DNA of 6,408 nt from SSC3 sp035477015 (lineage in GTDB: Bacteria; Actinomycetota; Actinomycetes; Propionibacteriales; Nocardioidaceae). The position numbers and the translations under genes were made by a program. How positions within the stretch are numbered: the stretch's first letter is position 1; each line of letters starts with the position of its first letter. Shown here piece by piece: positions 1 to 5,527 of this stretch. Under the pieces are notes generated by a model. The model ran no database searches, was not told the DNA's origin, and saw nothing but the letters and a program-made list of their open reading frames with translations. The DNA is taken from assembly GCA_035477015.1 (NCBI GenBank), contig DATILB010000418.1, positions 1-6,408 on the forward strand, in the 5' to 3' direction.

Positions 1-270
1 GACGGCGGCGATGGCGGCGGCTACTACTGCTACCCGGTCCTCGACGGCGAAGGTGGGGGCGAGAGCGGCGGCCTTATCGACCCGAACGATTTCGTGCTCC
101 GCATCCAGCTCGTGCCTGGCGGGCCGTGGCACACTCCACCGCTCTGCTTCGAATACGGCATCGTGGACGCCGGCCTGAACGACTGCGTCGGTTCCATGTT
201 TGTCGAGGAAAACGGAAACATCACGATCGACTTCTTCTACCTCGAGGACGGACGAGGCCTGGTCAAGTAG
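1..270 (+). CDS. Unrecognised acidic protein, C-terminal fragment
   Basis: Reading frame 1 is open from the first base to a TAG stop at 268-270, giving 89 residues of a protein whose start lies outside the window. I do not recognise the family. The fragment starts with a Gly/Asp-rich stretch (about residues 1-24), then a hydrophobic/aromatic part containing PNDFVLRIQLVPGG and ends NITIDFFYLEDGRGLVK. It has three cysteines (fragment residues 10, 49, 62) and is strongly acidic, with 15 Asp/Glu against 3 Lys/Arg. The alternating hydrophobic pattern suggests beta strands, and the Cys plus Gly/Asp content would fit an exported protein, but no signal peptide can be seen because the N terminus is missing. 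Most codons end in G or C, which supports this frame over the overlapping frame 3. The gene is convergent with the cyclase gene, leaving 17 bp between the stop codons. Confidence 0.7.
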   Translation, partial: DGGDGGGYYCYPVLDGEGGGESGGLIDPNDFVLRIQLVPGGPWHTPPLCFEYGIVDAGLNDCVGSMFVEENGNITIDFFYLEDGRGLVK

Positions 271-287
271 TCGCTGACTCCACTCCT

Positions 288-3200
288 TCACGTCGCCCTT
301 CGGCGACGCGGAGGGGGCACGGGCAGACCGGCGACTCCCAGACTCTCAAGGGTCTGGTTGGCGCCGGTTTCCCATGCCTGGGCTCCCTGGTTGCCGCACC
401 GGGCCAGTCCGAGTGCACACAGAGCCACGTCGTAAGGCCTGTCATTGACCAGCGCATACTCCCGGCCGGCGGTGAACTCCCGCTCAGCGGAGGTCAGGTC
501 GTCCCGCTCGAGGAATGCGAACCCGCGGATCCAACGCAGTGACGCCTCGGCCGCGTCGTCGTGGCAGGCATCGAGGAGCCCATCGGTCAGCTCGAGTGAA
601 GAGCGCTCGTCGCCGTCCAGCAGCATCGCGACCGCCCGCCAGCGGTCGACGTCCTCGACCTCGTTCTGCTGCTCAATCCGCAGAAAGATCTCACGCGCCT
701 CGTCCAGCATCGTGAGGCCGCCCGTCACGTTGCCGCTGGCACTGAGCGCTCGGCCGATCAGACGCAGGGTGTAGGCCGCTAGCTCCTCATCGGACACCGA
801 CCGGGCGGACATCAGCGCGTGGTCAAGGTGCGGGAGGGCTTCCGCGTAGCGGCCCTGGTCGACCAGCACCTCAGCGACGTTGTACGTCGCCTCCGCCTCC
901 TTGTCCGTGTCGCCAAGGGTCGTGAACATCGAGGCAGCGTCAGAGTACATCTCGCCGGCCTCGACCCACCGGTGCTCCTGCTGCGCCTCGAGCCCGAGAT
1001 TATTGCTCGTGTGCGCCTGTCCGGAGAGGTCGCCGACCTCGTTGTAGAGGTCGAGAGCCATCCTCCCGTAGAGCTCCGGAGCCGACTGTCCAGCCATGAC
1101 GTAGAAGACATGGAGGTTTCCGTAGCCCGTGGCGAGGACGTCGACGTCGTCGCTCGACCGGGCTTCCTCAAGGGCGCGCGTCTGCCATGTGATCGCGTCA
1201 CCCAAGCGGCCCTGACTCCACCGGGTGCGCGCGTACCCGGTGAACAGCCTCGACCTCGCGGCATGAGCCTTCGCCCCAGCAGTGGCCTCGAGGCGGCTGA
1301 TTCCACGAGTCAGCCTGGCCAGCGACTGCGGAAAGCGGCGAAGCCGATGCTCGACCGAGGCCAGTTTGAAAGCGATCTCGGCCGAGTGGACGGCGTCCGC
1401 CAAAGCCAGCCGGGCTGCACGTCGGTACGCCGTGGTTGCGGGGTCCACAAGGCCGATCGTGAACCAGCAGTCACCCAAGCTCTCGTACGTGTGCCCGAGA
1501 GCCGCTCGAGGCACCAGTGCGTCTGGCAGCTTCCTCGCCGACTCGATCGCGCGGTTGTACTGGTCGACCGCCTCCGAGTACGCGTACTGGTGCATGGCCT
1601 GGTCCCCCGCATTGCGGGCATAGGCCCAGGCCTTCTCGAAGTCGTGGGCATGGAAGAAGTGCAACGAGAGCAGCTCCGGACGGGAACCCGCCGTGCCTCC
1701 TGCTCTCTCGAGCGCCGCGCCGATCCGACCGTGCAGCTCCCGCCTCGCCTTGTAGGGAAGTCCCTCGTAGGCGACGTCGCGCATCATGGCGTGCCGGAAC
1801 GAAGCCCAACGCCGACTGCGTTCGATCTGCAGGAAGTCGTCGAGCCGTTCGAGCGTTGCGTCGTCTGGTGGGTCGTCGAACACGAGCGGCAGCTGCTCGA
1901 GATCGAAGCCGGAGCCGAGTACGGACGCGCGCCGAAGGATGGTGCGCTCGTACGGCGGCAGCCGGTCGATCTGCACCGTCACGAGCTCGGCGATCGACCC
2001 AGGCAGGTCAGCAACGTCGCCAGTGGGATCGGCCTCGTGGAGGAGCGACTGGAGGAAGAGCGGGTTGCCACCGGCCTTAGCCGCCAGCTGCTCGGCAAGT
2101 CTGGGCGGAAGCGGCTGATCGCCTTGGGCCGCCACCACCATGCGCAACGACTCCGACGCGGACAGCGGCTCGAGCTTGATGGTCGCCACCTCAGCGCCCT
2201 CGGCCGGCCGCCAGCCATGCTCGACCTCGTGCCGGCCGAGCACAACAAGCATCGGCCGCTCTCCGAGTCCGGCGACCACGCGATCAAGGACGCCGGCAGA
2301 CGCGCTGTCGAGGTACTGCACGTCGTCGAAGACAAGCATGGTCTCACCCGACAGCAGCCGGTACAGCAGCTCGGAGACGACCTCCTCGGTCTTGTGGCGC
2401 TTCAGCTCCTCGTCCATTCCTCGAGTGGCACTGGTATCAGCTACGTCGTAGTCCAGCGGCACGCACAGCAACGGGAACCACTGCATGAGGTCTGGTGCTG
2501 CGCTCTTGACGTGAGCGGCAAACCGGGCGACCGCGTCTTCGTTCGGGGCGCCGACCGTCAGCTTGAGGACGTTGTGGAGCAAGACCCAGAACAGGTGGTA
2601 GGGCGTAGAGGCGTCGTACTCGACGCATTGCACGAAGTGCACAGTCTGGTCCCCAGCCATGCGCATCGCCTCGGTGAGCAGCCTGCTCTTGCCGATCCCC
2701 GGCGGGCCGAGGATCTCGATCGCCTGCCCGCGGCTCCACTCCAAGCGGTCCAGGGCAGCCTCGAGCTGCTCGAGCTCGGCAGACCGGCCGACCAAGAGGC
2801 TCGCATGGCTGCGCCGGTCGCGTGGGGTCGCTAGCACCTGCCCCACCTTGAGCGCCTGGACCGGCTGCGTCTTGCCCTTGACCATGAACGGCTCTAGGGC
2901 CTCGGTTTCGAAGACCGTCTCTGACTTCTCGATCGCAGTCTGCGTTGCCAGGAGCGTGCCGGGCGACGCCTTGCCCATCACCCGAGCGGCAAGATTGATG
3001 GGATCGCCCTTGATCGAGTAGGTCCTGCGGAACTCAGGCCCGAAGTCACCGGCGAAGACGTGACCGTAGTTGACCCCGATCTTCAGCGGTAGCCGGCCGG
3101 CCCGATCCAACATCAGACGGGTGGCACGCAGCATCCGCTCGGCGTGGTGACCGGCGCTGATCGGGACCCCTGCCGCCAGCATCACCTTGCCGCCGTCGGC

Positions 3201-4097
3201 GTCCAGGTCAGTCTCGAAGAAGGTGACTCCGAACTCGTCGGTCGCGGACGACACGTTTCGGATGACCTCGTCGAGCGCCGCCGCGACGGCGGCTGGGCCT
3301 TCCTCCGTTGCGAGGCGGTCCGTGCCGGTGAACTTCACGAAGCCGACCGCAATGTCCCGGTGCTCGGGGTCAGCGTCGCCGCGCAGCAGGTGCGCGCGTA
3401 TCTCGGTAGGAAGGAGCGGCCTGAGGTCGGTCGGCGCCAGCGTGCTCAACAGCTCGGGGCGAGCTGCCGCGGGACAGCCCTTGAGGAGGACGCCCTCGTC
3501 CTCCACCCGCTTGCCGGCGTATGCGCGTCCGATCTCACTCAGGGTCCGGTGGCTGATCGCGATCTCGCCAGCGTTCGCGTGGCCTTCCAGCCGGACGCAC
3601 TGGCTCACCTCTGGCCCGCTGACCAGGAGCTCGCGATGCAGCGCCGGGTCCCCGACGAGGTAGAAGTCGAACTCCCCCGAGTGCACCCCCTGAGACATCC
3701 TGAGCCGGACCGAGCCGGAGGTCGTCCCCAAGGCACCGAAGTCCCGCAAGCGAGCCCGCATCCGGAACGCAGCCCGACAGGCGCGAGCGGCGTGATCGAC
3801 CCCGCTGAAGAGCAGGAGGACCGCGTCGCCGCCCCACTTGACCAGGTCACCGCCCTCATCGTGCGCGGGCGTCAGGATGTCGCTGAAGACCGCGTTCAGC
3901 GCGTCGCTCATCTCTTCCGAACCGACCTTGCCCTTTCGAGCCAGTCGCTCGGTCAGGGCGGTGAAGCCGGAGATGTCGGCGAAGACGAGGGTGCCGGGGA
4001 CGCGACGGTGGTTCTGCTCCGGCGTGGCGGCGTGCCACTCGGCGTGCAGCCTTGCGACGTACGGCAGCAACCCCCGTGCTTCCGCGTCTGTCGGCAT
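288..4097 (-). CDS. sAC-like tandem class III adenylate cyclase with NTPase and TPR regions
   Basis: This 1269-residue soluble protein probably converts ATP to cAMP in the cytoplasm. Cyclase domain 1 (about 33-185) has FADISGFT with metal ligand Asp41 and KWGGDAVLLLF with adenine-specifying Lys87 and metal ligand Asp91. Its Asn position is Ser165, while Arg169 is kept. Cyclase domain 2 (about 248-400) has Lys255 and Gly303 where the metal aspartates should be, but keeps TYSIKGDPINLAAR with Asn368 and Arg372. One composite active site at the domain interface is therefore inferred, as in mammalian sAC. A P-loop NTPase module follows (about 433-640; Walker A GPPGIGKS 464-471, Walker B MLVFDD 587-592, then VQYLD). 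A helical linker (about 700-800) and roughly ten TPR-like helix pairs (about 820-1235) complete it. There are no membrane segments or C-terminal HTH, unlike cyclase-LuxR proteins. The ATG at 4097 puts domain 1 about 30 residues in; no good Shine-Dalgarno sequence lies close to it. It follows uppS on the same strand after 105 bp. Nucleotide specificity (A rather than G) is inferred from Lys87. Confidence 0.93.
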   Translation of the reverse strand: MPTDAEARGLLPYVARLHAEWHAATPEQNHRRVPGTLVFADISGFTALTERLARKGKVGSEEMSDALNAVFSDILTPAHDEGGDLVKWGGDAVLLLFSGVDHAARACRAAFRMRARLRDFGALGTTSGSVRLRMSQGVHSGEFDFYLVGDPALHRELLVSGPEVSQCVRLEGHANAGEIAISHRTLSEIGRAYAGKRVEDEGVLLKGCPAAARPELLSTLAPTDLRPLLPTEIRAHLLRGDADPEHRDIAVGFVKFTGTDRLATEEGPAAVAAALDEVIRNVSSATDEFGVTFFETDLDADGGKVMLAAGVPISAGHHAERMLRATRLMLDRAGRLPLKIGVNYGHVFAGDFGPEFRRTYSIKGDPINLAARVMGKASPGTLLATQTAIEKSETVFETEALEPFMVKGKTQPVQALKVGQVLATPRDRRSHASLLVGRSAELEQLEAALDRLEWSRGQAIEILGPPGIGKSRLLTEAMRMAGDQTVHFVQCVEYDASTPYHLFWVLLHNVLKLTVGAPNEDAVARFAAHVKSAAPDLMQWFPLLCVPLDYDVADTSATRGMDEELKRHKTEEVVSELLYRLLSGETMLVFDDVQYLDSASAGVLDRVVAGLGERPMLVVLGRHEVEHGWRPAEGAEVATIKLEPLSASESLRMVVAAQGDQPLPPRLAEQLAAKAGGNPLFLQSLLHEADPTGDVADLPGSIAELVTVQIDRLPPYERTILRRASVLGSGFDLEQLPLVFDDPPDDATLERLDDFLQIERSRRWASFRHAMMRDVAYEGLPYKARRELHGRIGAALERAGGTAGSRPELLSLHFFHAHDFEKAWAYARNAGDQAMHQYAYSEAVDQYNRAIESARKLPDALVPRAALGHTYESLGDCWFTIGLVDPATTAYRRAARLALADAVHSAEIAFKLASVEHRLRRFPQSLARLTRGISRLEATAGAKAHAARSRLFTGYARTRWSQGRLGDAITWQTRALEEARSSDDVDVLATGYGNLHVFYVMAGQSAPELYGRMALDLYNEVGDLSGQAHTSNNLGLEAQQEHRWVEAGEMYSDAASMFTTLGDTDKEAEATYNVAEVLVDQGRYAEALPHLDHALMSARSVSDEELAAYTLRLIGRALSASGNVTGGLTMLDEAREIFLRIEQQNEVEDVDRWRAVAMLLDGDERSSLELTDGLLDACHDDAAEASLRWIRGFAFLERDDLTSAEREFTAGREYALVNDRPYDVALCALGLARCGNQGAQAWETGANQTLESLGVAGLPVPPPRRRRAT
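291..308. terminator. Hairpin between convergent genes, possible bidirectional terminator
   Basis: A perfect 7-bp stem (CGTCGCC / GGCGACG, 291-297 and 302-308) closes a 4-nt loop. It lies 20 bp past the stop of the left-hand gene and inside the last codons of the convergent cyclase gene. The position suits a terminator for the plus-strand gene, and possibly a shared one. There is no T-tract on either side, and the stem also encodes the Arg-rich cyclase C terminus, so it could be chance in GC-rich DNA. Confidence 0.3.
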
Positions 4098-4118
4098 CGC
4101 CCCGCCCTGAGCCTTGCC

Positions 4119-4137
4119 CTCCCCTGTTTCAGAGGAG
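4119..4137 (-). promoter_or_regulatory. Compact hairpin upstream of the cyclase start
   Basis: Read on the minus strand, CTCCTCTG and CAGGGGAG form an 8-bp stem with one G-U wobble and an AAA loop. It ends 21 nt before the cyclase ATG. The 3' arm contains GGGGAG, the only Shine-Dalgarno-like stretch near this gene, but about 20 nt separate it from the ATG. The hairpin could limit ribosome access or act as an attenuator in a uppS read-through transcript. No U-tract follows it. The role is inference only. Confidence 0.25.
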
Positions 4138-4164
4138 TCTAAGTCCGTTCCCCGCGTGAATCAG
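4136..4164 (-). promoter_or_regulatory. Possible promoter for the cyclase gene
   Basis: On the minus strand CTGATT (4164-4159) and TAGACT (4141-4136) are separated by 17 bp, resembling -35 and -10 boxes of a housekeeping actinobacterial promoter (TANNNT at -10; 3 of 6 matches at -35). Transcription would start near 4129, giving a leader of roughly 30 nt. The -35 overlaps the inner end of the left (4153-4162) arm of the inverted repeat at 4153-4209, so a protein bound there would block it. Such matches occur by chance, and co-transcription with uppS is the alternative. Confidence 0.22.
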
Positions 4165-4209
4165 GAGCATTTTCGGGCGATTCTGATACGTCCGGTGCCG
4201 ATTCACGCG
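4153..4209 (-). repeat. 10-bp inverted repeat spanning the uppS stop codon
   Basis: CGCGTGAATC (4153-4162) and GATTCACGCG (4200-4209) are perfect inverted copies separated by 37 bp. The right-hand copy contains the uppS stop codon (4203-4205). A further GATTC at 4179-4183 inside the loop could pair with GAATC at 4158-4162, giving a competing short hairpin. In the uppS transcript the 10-bp stem could terminate or stabilise the 3' end, although no U-tract follows and the loop is long. Alternatively the two arms are binding sites for a regulator of the downstream cyclase. The perfect match is seen directly; the function is inferred. Confidence 0.4.
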
Positions 4210-5003
4210 TTCGGAAGGGCGCCGCCGTAGCGACGGTCGCGACGGGCGTACTCGTCGATCGCGGCCCAGAGGTGCCTCCGATCGACGTCGGGCCACAGCA
4301 CGTCGCTGAAGACGAACTCGGAGTACGCCGACTGCCAGGTCATGAAGTTGGACAACCGCTGCTCCCCCGAGGTCCGCCAGACGAGGTCGGCGTTCGACCA
4401 CTCGGGCACGTATAGGTAGCGCGCGAACACCTCCTCGTTGACCCGGTCGGGCTTGATCCGCCCCGCGGCGACGTCGTGCGCCAGTCGCTGCGCGGCATCC
4501 GCGATCTCGGCTCGGCCGCCGTAGTTGACGCACATCGTCAATGTGCACACGTCGTTGTTGCGTGTGAGCTCCTCGGCCACCTGGAGCTCCTTGATCACCG
4601 AGCGCCAGAGCCTCGGAGCCCGCCCCGCCCAGCGCACGCGTACGCCGAGCTCGTGCATCTCGTCCCGGCGCCGCCGGATCACGTCCCGGTTGAAGCCCAT
4701 GAGGAAGCGGACCTCCTCAGGGGACCGCGACCAGTTCTCCGTCGAGAAGGCGTACGCCGAGATCGCCTTGACGCCGATCTCGATAGCGCCCTCGACCACG
4801 TCGAAGAGGGCGTGCTCGCCCTGCTCGTGGCCCGCGGTGCGCGGGAGACCACGCTCCTGGGCCCAGCGACCGTTGCCGTCCATCACCACCGCGATGTGGC
4901 GCGGGACCAGCTCGGAGGGAACCGGAGGAGGCGTGGCGCCGCTCGGATGGGGGGTCGGCGGGCGCACGGCACGGCGCGCCTCGGGCTTGCGTGCTCGCGC
5001 CAC
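4203..5003 (-). CDS. uppS: Isoprenyl transferase (cis-prenyltransferase, UppS family)
   Basis: This 266-residue enzyme adds isopentenyl diphosphate units in cis to an allylic diphosphate, making the long-chain polyprenyl diphosphate from which the peptidoglycan lipid carrier is derived. It acts at the cytoplasmic face of the membrane. All family motifs are present: HIAVVMDGNGRWA with catalytic Asp42, Asn44 and Arg46; GHEQG (58-62); YAFSTENWSR (84-93); VNYGGRAEI (159-167); and RTSGEQRLSNF with Arg210 and Arg216, followed by Glu229. Arg210, Arg216 and Glu229 have the spacing of E. coli UppS Arg194, Arg200 and Glu213. The RSPEEVRFLMGFNRDV stretch recalls mycobacterial Rv2361c, a decaprenyl diphosphate synthase, rather than the short-chain Rv1086; product length cannot be read reliably from sequence. 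A Pro/Arg-rich extension of about 30 residues precedes the catalytic core. The GTG start at 5003 is supported by a strong ribosome binding site. The gene is divergent from the MarR gene across 72 bp, with the cyclase gene downstream on the same strand. Confidence 0.97.
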   Translation of the reverse strand: MARARKPEARRAVRPPTPHPSGATPPPVPSELVPRHIAVVMDGNGRWAQERGLPRTAGHEQGEHALFDVVEGAIEIGVKAISAYAFSTENWSRSPEEVRFLMGFNRDVIRRRRDEMHELGVRVRWAGRAPRLWRSVIKELQVAEELTRNNDVCTLTMCVNYGGRAEIADAAQRLAHDVAAGRIKPDRVNEEVFARYLYVPEWSNADLVWRTSGEQRLSNFMTWQSAYSEFVFSDVLWPDVDRRHLWAAIDEYARRDRRYGGALPNA

Positions 5004-5007
5004 TGTT

Positions 5008-5015
5008 CTCCCTCC
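5008..5015 (-). promoter_or_regulatory. Ribosome binding site fixing the GTG start of uppS
   Basis: On the minus strand GGAGGGAG precedes the GTG codon, with GGAGG (5015-5011) 7 nt from it. No ATG occurs in frame near here, so this strong Shine-Dalgarno match decides the GTG start. Confidence 0.75.
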
Positions 5016-5034
5016 GATACGGTCCGCCGCAGGA

Positions 5035-5063
5035 CTCGCGCCAAAACTAGACTAGGGCGCGAG
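5035..5063. promoter_or_regulatory. Palindrome in the uppS/marR divergent promoter region, candidate MarR operator
   Basis: CTCGCGCC (5035-5042) and GGCGCGAG (5056-5063) are perfect inverted copies around a 13-bp A/T-richer spacer that contains the tandem repeat ACTAGACTAG (5046-5055). Arm centres are 21 bp apart, about two helical turns, so a dimer could contact both on one face of the DNA. The spacer offers -10-like hexamers in both directions: TAGACT (5048-5053) for marR, and TAGTCT or TAGTTT on the minus strand for uppS; no clear -35 accompanies any of them. Autoregulation from such a site is usual for MarR proteins; that this one binds here is inferred. Confidence 0.4.
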
Positions 5064-5075
5064 AGAGAGGCCCCC

Positions 5076-5525
5076 ATGACCGGACCGAACACCCAGATCG
5101 AGCAGCAGCTGACGATTCTGCTCAGGCGCGTGCAGAGCATCCACCTCTCGACTGCCTCGGGCGAGCTCGATCTGGACCGTTCGGCGTACGGCATCATGTG
5201 CCGCCTCGCCGACGAAGGGCCGCAGCGTCTCGGCTCTCTTGCCCAGGCCTTCGGGCTTGATCCGTCCACGATCACGCGCCAGGTGCAGGCCCTCGAGCAA
5301 GCTGGTCTGGCCCAGCGTGCGACCGACTCGGCCGACCGGCGGGCTTCGATCCTGGACCTATCCACCGAGGGCCGCGAGGTGCTCAGCCGGACCCGGGAGC
5401 ACCGCAGGGGCCGTTTCGAGGCCGCCCTCAGCGACTGGAGCGCGAAGGAACGGCAGGAGTTCGGCCGGCTGCTCGAGAAGTTCAACTGCTCGGTCGAGTC
5501 GCTCTCCGACAAGGTCACCCCCTGA
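5076..5525 (+). CDS. MarR-family transcriptional regulator
   Basis: This 149-residue protein has the length and layout of MarR regulators, which bind palindromic DNA as dimers and often release it on binding a small molecule or on oxidation. The winged helix-turn-helix runs from about residue 33 to 100: SAYGIMCRLADEG, then RLGSLAQAFGLDPSTITRQVQALEQAGL with the likely recognition helix at 63-74, and the wing carries the hallmark RATDSADRRASILDLS (81-96). N- and C-terminal helices would form the dimer interface. Cys42 and Cys138 are present, but neither is at the N-terminal redox position of OhrR-type members. The ATG at 5076 follows GAGAGG with 5-nt spacing; the same frame is open far upstream through uppS, but nothing there resembles this family. 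It sits 2 bp before the ltrA-family gene, so its likely targets are its own operon and possibly divergent uppS. The ligand cannot be deduced. Confidence 0.93.
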   Translation: MTGPNTQIEQQLTILLRRVQSIHLSTASGELDLDRSAYGIMCRLADEGPQRLGSLAQAFGLDPSTITRQVQALEQAGLAQRATDSADRRASILDLSTEGREVLSRTREHRRGRFEAALSDWSAKERQEFGRLLEKFNCSVESLSDKVTP

Positions 5526-5527
5526 CG

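Noticed and set aside
126..542. A 138-codon plus-strand frame across the convergent gene ends.
   Set aside because: It overlaps the frame-1 gene and the cyclase 3' end, and its Arg-rich, motif-free product is typical of an off-frame reading of GC-rich DNA.
819..2834. A 671-codon plus-strand open frame antisense to the cyclase gene.
   Set aside because: Its protein has no recognisable motif and is rich in Arg, Val, Glu and Leu. Long antisense frames are expected opposite GC-rich genes, and the minus strand encodes clear P-loop NTPase and TPR-like sequence here.
248..4097. A cyclase-LuxR type regulator, as in several mycobacterial proteins with cyclase and ATPase domains.
   Set aside because: There is no C-terminal helix-turn-helix. 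The protein ends in TPR-like repeats and a short PPPRRRRAT tail, and it carries two cyclase domains rather than one.
3144..4142. A 332-codon plus-strand open frame opposite the cyclase domains.
   Set aside because: It is a shadow of the minus-strand cyclase motifs, with no family resemblance and no credible start signal.
4476..5075. An upstream extension of the MarR frame through the uppS gene, giving 349 residues.
   Set aside because: The extension is antisense to conserved uppS motifs and has no regulator sequence. The ATG at 5076 has a ribosome binding site and gives a normal MarR length.
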